A DNA stretch of 64,000 nt from DAHUXN01 sp963729815 (GTDB lineage Bacteria > Acidobacteriota > Terriglobia > Acidiferrales > UBA7541): contig CAVSPU010000004.1 of the NCBI GenBank assembly GCA_963729815.1, positions 1 to 64,000 of the forward strand, given 5' to 3'. How positions within the stretch are numbered: position 1 is the first letter of the stretch; each line of letters starts with the position of its first letter. The translations under genes were made by a program, and so were the position numbers. Below the pieces are notes generated by a model, which made no database searches, had not been told where the DNA came from, and saw only the letters and a list, made by a program, of their open reading frames with translations. Positions 52,598 to 61,193 of the stretch are shown here, piece by piece.

Positions 52598-53257
52598 CTA
52601 ATTAAGTAAGTCCCAGGAGTTAGAAGCACCCAAAATACTCAGCCGGTTTTCAACTCCCACCTTGTGGAGGATTCGGTGAACATGGTTCTTGACCGTTTGC
52701 TCGGACAGATTCAAGTGGCTGGCGATCTCTTTGTTGGTGAGTCCGCGTCCGATCATCGGAATCAGTTGCTGCTCGCGGCGCGTGAGCCCCAGGCGCAACT
52801 TAACGCAGCTGTTTGGAAACTCGACCGCCTGAGCCGCGACGAAGTCGAAAAGGAATTTGCATAGGCGCGGCGGGCAGACGGCTTCTCCGCGCGCCACTGC
52901 ACGCACTGCGGCCACAACATCCAATGCGGACGCATCCTTGGGTATGAACCCGAGAACACCGGCGCGGATGGCTCGCAGGAAAAGTCGTTCGTCTTCCTCC
53001 ATCGCAACCAACAGAATTTTCAGCGAGGTTCCTTGATTGTCTTGCGCTTTCGGCCAGCAGGCGTTTGAGAAGAGATACAGGGGCGAATCCAGAACCAGAA
53101 CATCCGCTCCGGAACCTTTCGCTTCTTCATAGGGCTTTGCAGATGCTCCTTGAGACGAAGCGATCTCCAAATCGCTTCGCTTCGAGAGAATACGGCCGAG
53201 CGACTCCCGGAGCAGCCGATTGTCTGAAAGTATGTGTACTTTGACCCTTTGATTCAT
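52598..53257 (-). CDS. LuxR/NarL-type response regulator of the EPS locus
   Basis: 219 aa. Receiver domain with possible phospho-acceptor Asp57 (VLVLDSPLY) and an acidic pocket with a single Asp (LSDN). The C-terminal HTH (about 150-215) has LTRREQQLIPMIGRGLTNKEIASHL and TVKNHVHRILHKVGV, typical of NarL/FixJ. It sits upstream of the EPS operon, on the same strand and 174 bases away, with no cognate kinase adjacent. It is the best candidate to control the locus. Confidence 0.87.
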   Translation of the reverse strand: MNQRVKVHILSDNRLLRESLGRILSKRSDLEIASSQGASAKPYEEAKGSGADVLVLDSPLYLFSNACWPKAQDNQGTSLKILLVAMEEDERLFLRAIRAGVLGFIPKDASALDVVAAVRAVARGEAVCPPRLCKFLFDFVAAQAVEFPNSCVKLRLGLTRREQQLIPMIGRGLTNKEIASHLNLSEQTVKNHVHRILHKVGVENRLSILGASNSWDLLN

Positions 53258-53671
53258 CTTTGCCCTCGGCGCATTAACGGTGTTGGTTGTTAGCAGAGAT
53301 ATAATGCGTCACTCATATCCTAAGTAATCCGGCGAGGCAAGTACTAATTGAATAATTCTGTTCTGATGATAAGCCTACTGTGCCAACCTGAACCGCGGCA
53401 ATCTCTTCCTATTAGTAACCAAATATATCGTATACAGAGGCACTAACAAGCTGGCTCATATACCTGTTCTATGCGATGCAACGCTTCTAACTCCTTCCTG
53501 ACTGGCAAAATGAGGCATCAAATCATTAAGGAATACCCTGAGCAAACAGTTCACCGGCCAAGTCGGCTACAGTCGGGGTGTATCCTTAGACCTTTCAGAA
53601 TCAATCTATTAGCCATGGGCTGCGGAAAGTTGCAGCGCCAGGCACATCCAGCCAGTGCGATTGAGTGTCGG
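53258..53671. other. AT-rich non-coding region
   Basis: 414 bases, noticeably AT-rich between 53281 and 53480, that include the upstream region of the response regulator gene (minus strand ATTATATC near 53300) and the 3' flank of the decayed insertion sequence. No gene is supported. A GTACTTGC-like site is at 53337-53344. Confidence 0.4.
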
Positions 53672-53880
53672 TCATCGCGGAGTGTAACCGTAGCGCCCGT
53701 ATACGCTGGCCAGCGCCACGATCTCTCGTGCCAGCGCATCTTCGTCCGTTCGGTCGATCCCCTCGTAGCGTTGCGTTCCTCTCCACTGCCCCAGCAGCCG
53801 GCAGGCATGCCGCTCCGATACCCGGTAACTCTCGAGTGCATGGATGACCGCGCCACGCCCCGCTCAGGGCCTAGAAGTTT
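53672..53880 (-). pseudogene. Truncated, frameshifted IS3 transposase OrfB fragment
   Basis: The minus-strand frame A-V-I-H-A-L-E-S-Y-R-V-S-E-R-H-A-C-R-L-L-G matches the start of IS3-family OrfB, running to R-Y-G-Y-T-P-R and a TGA at 53672-53674. The first codons (LLGPERG) are in another frame, so one base was gained or lost near 53855. The DDE catalytic core is missing entirely. Confidence 0.65.
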
Positions 53881-54149
53881 CCCTCCGCGACGTCCTTCAG
53901 AATTTGCTTCTCCCAAGACAACTCTGCCACCAGACGCTTCAGCTTGACGTTTCCCCGTTCCAGGTCCTTGAGACGTTTGGCCTGATCGAGTTTTAATCCG
54001 CCGAATTCCTTCCGCCAGCGGTAGTAGGTCTGTGCGATGATCTCAGCTTCTTTGCAGGCTTGCGGAGTGGTTTTCCCGTTGGCGAGTTCCGCTTCAACCT
54101 GCCGTAACAACGTCACAATCTGCTCCGGCTTGTATTTCTTCATTGGCAT
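53871..54149 (-). CDS. IS3-family transposase OrfA
   Basis: 92 aa from ATG 54149, which has GGAGGGAAG upstream. The sequence KYKPEQIVTLLRQVE ... ACKEAEIIAQTYYRWRKEFGG is the transposase_8 HTH of IS3/IS407-type elements, followed by a leucine-zipper-like ERGNVKLKRLVAELSWEKQIL. It binds the IS ends, but alone cannot move the element because OrfB is destroyed. Confidence 0.85.
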   Translation of the reverse strand: MPMKKYKPEQIVTLLRQVEAELANGKTTPQACKEAEIIAQTYYRWRKEFGGLKLDQAKRLKDLERGNVKLKRLVAELSWEKQILKDVAEGNF

Positions 54150-54213
54150 AACAGCTTCCCTCCAGAGTGAATTCTCTCGCACTCCCGCGCGTACAAATAA
54201 TCCCGGCTAGGTC

Positions 54214-54704
54214 AGAGAGTTGTGTGGTCTAAGAGTCGAGGACGTGGATTTGGATAGGTGCATCATTTCTGTACGGCGATCCGCTTGGGAAGGGAGAGAA
54301 CAGACTCCAAGACTAGAAATGCGGCGCGGAAAATCGGAATAGACCCCGAACTTGTCCGCATCCTTCGGAAGCACATCGGCCAACTCAAGTATGGCTATGC
54401 TTTCCAAGCCCAGAATGGAAGCCCACCGCGAGAGAGCAATATCCTACGCAGAGAACTTCGCCCTATTCCGAAGCAACTGAAAATCCCGAAGTGCGGTTTA
54501 CACGCTTTCAGGCATCGTCGGGTTTCGCTCCTAATTGAAAACAATGTTTCACTTCCGATGATTCGCCTATGGATTGGTCATGGTAGCGATAAGATGGTGG
54601 CTCGATACACCCATGCCCGTCGTCGGTTCCCTGCCCTCGATTGCAAACAAGCAAACAGAGGCGGCCTGAGAGAAGTAATGGTAAACTGTTCACAATCTTA
54701 CGGT
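54214..54704 (+). pseudogene. Disrupted tyrosine recombinase (phage-type integrase)
   Basis: The plus strand carries the catalytic half of a tyrosine recombinase. The first 30 codons (VRELCGLRVEDVDLDR, then SAWEGREQTP) read in one frame; a one-base deletion near 54310 shifts to KTRNAARKIGIDPELV and onward. Box II is HAFRHR (H-x-x-R), followed by W-I-G-H and the nucleophile Tyr in RYTH. The N-terminal DNA-binding domain and box I Arg are gone, cut at the insertion sequence. The open frame runs into tRNA-His without its own stop. Confidence 0.75.
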
Positions 54705-54781
54705 GGTGAGCGTAGCTCAGCTGGTAGAGCATCGGTCTGTGGCACCGAGGGTCGCGGGTTCAAACCCCGTCGCTCACCCCA
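54705..54781 (+). tRNA. tRNA-His (anticodon GTG)
   Basis: A complete cloverleaf with the extra 5' G of tRNA-His (54705): acceptor GTGAGCG/CGCTCAC, D arm, anticodon GTG (54739-54741), T arm GCGGG-TTCAAAC-CCCGT and encoded CCA. It decodes CAC and CAU. A broken integrase lies immediately upstream. Confidence 0.97.
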
Positions 54782-54817
54782 CTCAATTTATTCCATCGGC
54801 TTTAAAGGCGGGATGAA

Positions 54818-55288
54818 CTACTTTGCCGTAGGGACTTCTGGGGCCTTCGTGGCCTGCCAAGCGACGACCTGCCAGCGGCCATTGCGCAGCAGAAACGTTC
54901 CCGTATTGCGATAGTGAGTTACTTCGGTCTTGCCATCGAGGTGCTGGGTTCGAGCAACGAGGCGGAACGCAACAATCGCAGCGTCTGTATAGCTGTGAAC
55001 CGTAACGTCCTCTGCCGTATAAACAGTCTTGCTCTCCGGCGTTGGCTTCATGCCGCCAACGCTCTTCATGATTCCAGCTTTCGTTCGAACTGCGCCGTTC
55101 GAGCCCGTGTAGATAAGGTCGGCGGCGAAAAAGCGGTCAAAGCCGGCGCGATTGCCATCTCCAGCGTCAACCAGAAATTGACGGAGAAGGGTTCTAACCT
55201 CACGCACCTTTGTGGAATCAACGGGCTCCTGCGCTCTGACAACCGGCGCAAGCAAAAGGGCAACCACTAAAAGCTTTGCGATCATCAT
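54818..55288 (-). CDS. Secreted SnoaL/DUF4440-like protein
   Basis: About 156 aa from ATG 55288, or the adjacent ATG 55285. The signal peptide ends near VRAQ-EP. The mature part has an NTF2-like cone fold: an N-terminal helix (LLRQFLVDAGDGNRAGFDRFFAADLIYTG), and strands ending TGTFLLRNGRWQVVAWQAT, the DUF4440 hallmark. These domains bind small ligands or have minor hydrolase roles. It is convergent with tRNA-His and has no operon partner. Confidence 0.78.
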   Translation of the reverse strand: MMIAKLLVVALLLAPVVRAQEPVDSTKVREVRTLLRQFLVDAGDGNRAGFDRFFAADLIYTGSNGAVRTKAGIMKSVGGMKPTPESKTVYTAEDVTVHSYTDAAIVAFRLVARTQHLDGKTEVTHYRNTGTFLLRNGRWQVVAWQATKAPEVPTAK

Positions 55289-55623
55289 CGTTAGCTCCAA
55301 GTATTTCTTCAACGCGATTTGGGACAATATCTGGGCGACGATTATCACACGGCATCGGTAAGAATAAGACTGGAGCATTCCGAATCCGTGCGATGTATTT
55401 CGATCAGTAGCGGTTGTTTCAATTCTGTCAGTGTGCGGTTCATACCTTCCAAGAAGCCCTCCTGGGCCGTTCAACGTCGGGACAGAACTAGAATTGTACG
55501 GATAGGAATCTGTTAAGTGCGTTGCTTCCGTTCGCACAAGCCTTTTGACTTATCATCCACAGGCTCGATAGAATCCGTGCGCCATAGTTTAGAGCAAGTA
55601 ATTTTCCTAAAGGGAGTTCGACG
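55289..55623. other. Divergent intergenic region
   Basis: 335 bases between the SnoaL-like gene (minus) and the serine carboxypeptidase gene (plus). It should contain both promoters, but none with good boxes and spacing was found. AAAGGGAG lies just before the carboxypeptidase start. Confidence 0.4.
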
Positions 55624-57201
55624 ATGAAAAGGACGATCGGTACAAGCACGCTTGCTTTTTTCGCGGCCATTTTCCTGTTTTTGTCCGGCGCATCCGTGAC
55701 GCGAGTGAGCGCGCAAGAACCGCCGAATGAATCGAAGGCTCAGCAGCCAAAAACTTCGGCACCAGAGGAAAATGCGAAGGAGCAGTCGTCCGTCACCGAA
55801 CACAGCATTCGCATCGGCGGCCAAACGATTCCCTACAAGGCGACGGCAGGAACGATTATCTTGAAGAATGACAAGGGCGAGCCGACCGGCAGCATGTTCT
55901 ATGTGGCATACACCAGAAGCGACGTGCAGGACATGAGCCGACGCCCGGTTGCATTCTTTTACAACGGCGGTCCGGGATCGTCGACGATCTGGCTGCACAT
56001 GGGCGCATACGGTCCCAAGCGCATCGTTACGACCGATGCCGCATCTACACCACCCGCTCCGTACAAACTCGTGGACAATCAGGATTCACTGCTCGACGCG
56101 ACCGACGAAGTATTCATCGATGCGATGGGGACCGGATTCAGCCACGCGCTCGGCAAGGCGCAAGACAAGGATTTCTGGGGCGTGGATCAGGACGTTCACG
56201 CGTTTGCGCAATTTATTACCACATATGTCACGGAGAATAGCCGCTGGAATTCGCCGAAATTTCTAATCGGAGAAAGCTACGGGACGTTTCGGTCGGCTGC
56301 GCTCGGAAATTACTTGCAGTCGCACGACAATATGGACCTCAACGGAATCGTGCTGATGTCGTCGGTACTTGATCTGGGCACGATTTCGTTCTATCCGGGC
56401 GAGGATCTCGCGTACATCCTTTATGTTCCGAGCTACGCCGCGACGGCCTGCTATCACAAGGTCCTGAGTTGTCCCGCCAATTTGGACGGATTCTTGGACC
56501 AAGCAAGGCAGTTCGCGATGATGGACTATGCTGACGCTTTACTCAAGGGCGACCGTTTGGGCCAAAGCGACCGGGAAAATGTTGCGAAGAAACTCTCCCA
56601 ATTCACCGGCTTGAGCGAGGACTACATACTTAAGGCAGACCTTCGGGTCAATCTCCCACAGTTCATGCAGGAGCTGCAGATTGCCAAAGGAATGACGACC
56701 GGCCGGCTTGACTCCCGTTTCTCTGGCTACACTATCGACCCGCTTGCAGAATATGCGTTCTCTGATCCGCAATCGAGCGCCCTCAGCGGCGCATATACTG
56801 CGGCCTTTAACGATTATATCCGGAAGGACCTGAACTTTGGCCAGGGCATGACGTACAAAGTTTCAGCCAACTTCGCCGGGGCGAGTTGGGACTGGAAGCA
56901 TGGTGGCGGAGGATACGGCTTCCCGGGCGCGCCAAACGTCGAGGAGGACCTGGTGCAGGCTCTCGTAGACAATCCTGACCTGCGCGTCGAGGTGGAGAAT
57001 GGGATTTACGACCTAGCGACGCCGTTCTTTGAAACGGAGTACACCATGGACCATCTCGGCTTGCCGACGGCGCTCCGCAGCCACGTCACGCTGAAGTATT
57101 ACGATGCGGGCCACATGATGTATGTGAACGATGCGGCTCATGCGAAGCTGAAAGCCAATGTGTCGGCGTTCATTGAGAACACTCTGAAGGGCCAACAATA
57201 A
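55624..57201 (+). CDS. Secreted S10-family serine carboxypeptidase-like protein
   Basis: 525 aa with a signal peptide (about 1-30). NGGPGSS (114-120) forms the oxyanion hole. The catalytic triad is Ser218 in GESYG, Asp463 in YDLATP and His497 in AGHMMY, giving the full carboxypeptidase Y set. Members trim C-terminal residues from peptides at acid pH in the periplasm or outside the cell. The length matches bacterial S10 proteins. It has its own terminator. Confidence 0.9.
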   Translation: MKRTIGTSTLAFFAAIFLFLSGASVTRVSAQEPPNESKAQQPKTSAPEENAKEQSSVTEHSIRIGGQTIPYKATAGTIILKNDKGEPTGSMFYVAYTRSDVQDMSRRPVAFFYNGGPGSSTIWLHMGAYGPKRIVTTDAASTPPAPYKLVDNQDSLLDATDEVFIDAMGTGFSHALGKAQDKDFWGVDQDVHAFAQFITTYVTENSRWNSPKFLIGESYGTFRSAALGNYLQSHDNMDLNGIVLMSSVLDLGTISFYPGEDLAYILYVPSYAATACYHKVLSCPANLDGFLDQARQFAMMDYADALLKGDRLGQSDRENVAKKLSQFTGLSEDYILKADLRVNLPQFMQELQIAKGMTTGRLDSRFSGYTIDPLAEYAFSDPQSSALSGAYTAAFNDYIRKDLNFGQGMTYKVSANFAGASWDWKHGGGGYGFPGAPNVEEDLVQALVDNPDLRVEVENGIYDLATPFFETEYTMDHLGLPTALRSHVTLKYYDAGHMMYVNDAAHAKLKANVSAFIENTLKGQQ

Positions 57202-57218
57202 TCGCGATTCAACCTTGC

Positions 57219-57260
57219 GGGCTGGCTTCAATCCTACCAACGAGCCAGCCCATTTTCTGT
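57219..57260 (+). terminator. Intrinsic terminator of the S10 peptidase gene
   Basis: A stem GGGCTGGCT (57219-57227) pairs with AGCCAGCCC (57243-57251) and is followed by ATTTTCTGT, a short U-tract. Confidence 0.75.
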
Positions 57261-57359
57261 CTTGGTATCCGGAATACGAAGTCCTCGAACAGCCCTTGCA
57301 GCACGCTTCGTCATTGCATAACGTAGAAAAATGAGAGGATCCTGACGAAAGCGAGGTCT

Positions 57360-59274
57360 TTAACGGAAGCCGGCCGATTGCCGGAACAATCGCGGAACGG
57401 TCTTTTCAGTGCGAACTAGACCGCGTGGCGCCAGTACCGATGGATAAGCGTACTCCGGCACAATCTCCTTGAGGCGGCCACGCAAGACATCTTCGCCATC
57501 CGCGGCGAGCGAAGATCGCAGCGCCCTGAGCTGTGGCTCCACGCAGCTCCAGATAAACGAATGGTTGCGCACGACATGAATTTTGGGGCTGGACGTTGGA
57601 GAAACCTTCTCCGATGCCGAGAAAAGCTGCTCATTCATTTTTTCGCCGGGCCGCAATCCGGTGAAGCGAATTCTTACTTCATTTGCCGACTTACCCGAAA
57701 ATCTGATTAGGTTTTGGGCAAGATCGAGAATGCGAATGGGCCGGCTCATGTCGAGAACAAGGATGTCACCATGGCTTCCAATAGCGCTCGCATGAAGGAC
57801 CAGAGACACCGCTTCGCGGGTTGTCATGAAGAAACGACTGACCTCCGGATGCGTTAATGTAAGCTCTTCGTTGTTGCGTAGTTGCTCCTGGAGAATTCGG
57901 ACGACGCTGCCCTTGGAGCCCAGGACATTGCCGAACCGAACGGAAATGCAACGCATATTTGGGCTCGGCCAGGCACGCAAGAATTAATTCGCCAGCGCGC
58001 TTTGTGGCACCCATGACGGTCGTAGGCTCGACAGCTTTGTCGGAAGACACGAAGACAAAAGAGTCGCACCCACTTTCATCAGCAGAATTGAGAACATTCA
58101 ACAATCCGAAGATATTGTTCTTGATTGCCTCGCGAGCATTGGATTCCATGAGTGGGGCGTGCTTGTACGCCGCAGCGTGAAGCGTCATGTCGGGGCGATG
58201 TTCAGCGAAGACGCGGCGCATGCGTCCGAAATCCCGCACGTCCGCGACACAACAGATAATTTGTGCCGGGCTGCGCCGCTTGGAAAGTTCGAGTTGAACG
58301 TAAAACATCCCTGTCTCGGATTGGTCCAGACACACGAGCTTGCTCGGTGCATATTCGAGGATCTGGCGGCACAGCTCGGACCCGATCGATCCTGCAGCTC
58401 CTGTTACTAACACCGTCTTGCCTTGAATTTGGCCTCGAACTGACGCGAGGTCGATTTGAACAGGGTCTCTTCCCAGAAGATCGTCGAGATTTACGTCTCG
58501 AAGCTGGCGAAATGGGGATTGGTCCGCAATTAGCTCCTTAAGCGCGGGAATGGTTCTAAACTTGAGCTTGGTTTCCTCGCAGATTGCTACAAAACGCTGC
58601 ATCTGGGAAGCAGACGCCGAGGGAACAGCAATCAGAATTTCGTCGACGAGATGTTTTTTGACAATGCATGGCAACTCGTCAACTGTCCCCATGACCGGCA
58701 CGCCCTGCACTTTGAGATTTCTCTTGGTTGGATCATCGTCCACGCACGCAACGGACACATAATCCTTGCGGTAATGTCTTATCTCTCTGAGGAGCATTTG
58801 CGCCGCGAAACCGGCCCCGACGACGGCGATCTTTTTCGAAGAAAAGATATTTTCACGAACCGAATCCGCAAATGCGCGTGACAAAAAGCGGACGCCCACG
58901 AGGAGGCAAAAAGTGAGTATGGGTTCCAAGATGTAGATCGAGCGGGGAAACTTCGTGACGCCCAAGACTATGTAAACTCCACCAACGAACGCACAAGAAC
59001 CTGTCACCACTGCTTTCAGGACATCGAACACGTCATTGATCCCCGTGTAGATCCACCAACCGTGCATCAGACCAAACGATGCCAGAGCGGCAAGACGAAT
59101 CACAATCAAAATCGGTGCGGCGGAAAACAACAAAACACGATACGGAACCGCAAAATTGAATCGCAGCAGCCAAGCCAGCATGAGCGAAAGGAAAATAAGA
59201 AACGCCTGCGCCAGCGCGACAAACCAGGCGCTTCGCTGCAAGAGAACTCGCGACAGAATCTTAGATTCCCGCAT
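57360..59274 (-). pseudogene. Frameshifted NDP-sugar 4,6-dehydratase, CapD/PglF type
   Basis: Two minus-strand frames together encode one CapD/PglF protein of about 637 aa. The first (59274 to about 57963) has four membrane helices, a CoA-binding-like domain and GAAGSIGSELCRQ with the VSSDKAVEPTTVMGATKR active-site region. The rest continues in the next frame (RCISVRFGNVLGSKGSVV ... GLRPGEKMNEQL). The shift is at a CCC-AAA run near 57958-57963. All flanking residues are well preserved, so it could be a sequencing error, a recent mutation or programmed slippage. Confidence 0.82.
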
Positions 59275-59352
59275 GCTCACAGTGAAATGGAATGAAGTTT
59301 ACACACAAGATGGTTAGTTGAAGTTCTCAGACGCTCAAACGGCTCGAAGAGC

Positions 59353-60057
59353 ATGTGCGCGCACGGGCCGATAAAAACTCCGAATGCGATCGACTACGAT
59401 CTCGACTTGCTCGAACGTGGTCTCGATCTCTGGTGGGCAAGCGACCGCCATCTCAAGCAAGAACTCCCTGAAGAACCGACACCTCCGAACCAAGTGAGAC
59501 CCTCTCGCCGCGTTTCCTATCTTCGGCCGGCAGTTTACGTTTTGATCGCTCTAGTCATCGTCTCAGTCTCGCCGGAAATCAAACACCTAATCTCGCGGCC
59601 CTCTCGTCTCCCTTCCGCTCACTCGCGCGAAGATGTCAAGGTAGCTATCCTCCCCTTTGAGGGCCTTTCCAATGGGGTCAAGGACAACGAGTTGGCAGAG
59701 GGACTTGCGAAGGCCCTTGCTGCGGATATTGGCGACGGGCGCGGCGTGCAGGTCATTCCGGTTTCGCCGACGGCGTCATCCCCAAAGAACGATGACGCTT
59801 TGCGCCAGGCAGCATCGAAACTTCACCCTCAGGGTGTGATCCGGGGGAGCGTCAAATACTCCGGACACGAACTTGAATTGACCGTTGAGCTGATTGATGG
59901 CGCCAGCGGCCTGCGTCTTTGGTCAAATCAATACCAGCAAAGCGGCTCTGATCTTTCTTCCTTGGAAAAGGAGGCCGCCGCCAAGATCGCAGCAGAAGTG
60001 GAAAGGGCTATGACATCTGATCTTGTGCAACGCCCGGAAAACCCCAATGCTCGATGA
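59353..60057 (+). CDS. Membrane-anchored TolB-N/FlgO-like protein
   Basis: 234 aa. A polar N-terminal tail is followed by one membrane helix (about 55-75) and a domain (about 90-225) with VAILPFEGLSN, VIRGSVKYSGHELELTVELIDGASGLRLWSNQY and a charged helical end. This is the pattern of the periplasmic domains that follow HTH or cyclase domains in many acidobacterial regulators; the HTH itself is absent here. It is divergent from the CapD-like gene. The role is unknown. Confidence 0.65.
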   Translation: MCAHGPIKTPNAIDYDLDLLERGLDLWWASDRHLKQELPEEPTPPNQVRPSRRVSYLRPAVYVLIALVIVSVSPEIKHLISRPSRLPSAHSREDVKVAILPFEGLSNGVKDNELAEGLAKALAADIGDGRGVQVIPVSPTASSPKNDDALRQAASKLHPQGVIRGSVKYSGHELELTVELIDGASGLRLWSNQYQQSGSDLSSLEKEAAAKIAAEVERAMTSDLVQRPENPNAR

Positions 60058-60115
60058 CCCAAACAAGAGCATCGCTGGACTACATGGAAAGGGTTCCAGA
60101 TAGCTCAGCCCGTAC

Positions 60116-61150
60116 CTAAAGCGTTTGGGTCACGATTTTCAGTGACCGTGGGCTGTCGGGGTCGAGCCCCTTCACTTCCGCCAGATGCGCAGCGAAAAGT
60201 TGGCCAGGAATGATGTACGGAATCGGCGTGTAAATCTCTGGGATTTTTCCCGGCACTCGAATCAGGCGGGTCGATCGGGGCACCCGCACACCCTCTGACG
60301 AAATCGCCACCGTTTCTGCATGCAGCCCGCTCAAACGTTGAATCAATGCTCGCTGCCCAGCCAAAGTCTTCCCCGGGGGCGCGAAAAGAAGTACCGGGAA
60401 ATCGCGTTCGATCATCGCGATCGGGCCATGCAGAAAATCCGCCGAAGAAAACCGTTCGGCAACGATATAGCAGGTTTCCATGAGCTTCAACGAGAGTTCG
60501 AACGCATTCGCGTAATTCAATCCACGCGCCACCACGGCACACTGTCGCATATACCTGTATCGCTCGACGATTCCTCTTATTTCTGCCGACAAGCGCAACG
60601 CTTCGCCCGCTTGGCCGGGAATTTCACTGATGTCCTCGAGGGCGATCTGCTTACTGAGCGCCGAAGCCAATAAATATAAGACTGCCAGCTGGCCCGTGTA
60701 CGTCTTCGTCGCGGCAACCGATCTTTGCTTACCCGCCCTGACCAGAAAGCTTTCGTCGACCACATGCGTCATGGCGGATTTGGCTTCGTTCGTCACCGCA
60801 ACCGTGTAAGCCCCTTGCCGCCCCGCATTTTTCAGCACCATGTTGACGTCTGTTCCCTCGCCAGATTGCGAAATCCCGATGACAAGAGCTTGCCGCAGAC
60901 CCAAGTTCGCTCCATAGACCGTGTGAACAGATGGAGCGCAGAGTGAGACAGGTATTCCGGTGGTAATTTCCAGCAGATAGCGTCCGAACAGCGCAGCATT
61001 GTCCGATGTGCCGCGCGCCACAAGCACGATGAGTCGAAAGTTTCTCTTCGAAACGAATTTCTTGAAATCGGCCGCGTGATCCCGTTCGCCTTCGAATGTT
61101 CGGCACAACACCTTCGGCTGCTCTCGAATTTCGTCCATCATCCGCGACAT
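60116..61150 (-). CDS. SIS-domain sugar isomerase/deaminase (GlmS C-terminal/AgaS-like)
   Basis: 344 aa with two SIS domains: one with GISQSGEGTDV, the other around FLHGPIAMIE. VARGTSDN and SVAATKTYTGQL match the substrate loop of GlmS, NagB-II and AgaS. There is no glutaminase domain and no Cys at the N-terminus, so it does not make GlcN-6-P from glutamine. It more likely deaminates or isomerises an amino-sugar phosphate. It lies 44 bases downstream of the amidohydrolase gene. Confidence 0.85.
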   Translation of the reverse strand: MSRMMDEIREQPKVLCRTFEGERDHAADFKKFVSKRNFRLIVLVARGTSDNAALFGRYLLEITTGIPVSLCAPSVHTVYGANLGLRQALVIGISQSGEGTDVNMVLKNAGRQGAYTVAVTNEAKSAMTHVVDESFLVRAGKQRSVAATKTYTGQLAVLYLLASALSKQIALEDISEIPGQAGEALRLSAEIRGIVERYRYMRQCAVVARGLNYANAFELSLKLMETCYIVAERFSSADFLHGPIAMIERDFPVLLFAPPGKTLAGQRALIQRLSGLHAETVAISSEGVRVPRSTRLIRVPGKIPEIYTPIPYIIPGQLFAAHLAEVKGLDPDSPRSLKIVTQTL

Positions 61151-61193
61151 CAGGCTTGATTCACCTCCGAATCACGTCCCAGGGCCGGTTTCC

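Larger units (their letters stand above)
53672..54213 (-). mobile_element. Remnant of an IS3-family insertion sequence
   Basis: The minus strand encodes an intact-looking OrfA and a broken, truncated OrfB in the usual order. The right edge is placed near 54213, where the minus strand starts TGACC, TG being the IS3-family terminal dinucleotide. The left end is not defined, because OrfB stops after about 60 codons and no matching inverted repeat was found. The element seems to lie inside the integrase gene. Confidence 0.6.

Noticed and set aside
53551..53916. 121-aa minus-strand open frame in the insertion-sequence remnant
   Set aside because: Only its first few codons correspond to OrfB; the rest is out of frame with the transposase sequence, so it is treated as a decayed fragment.
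54258..54914. 218-aa plus-strand open frame reading through tRNA-His
   Set aside because: Its useful part is the integrase fragment; continuing through the tRNA is an artefact of a lost stop codon.
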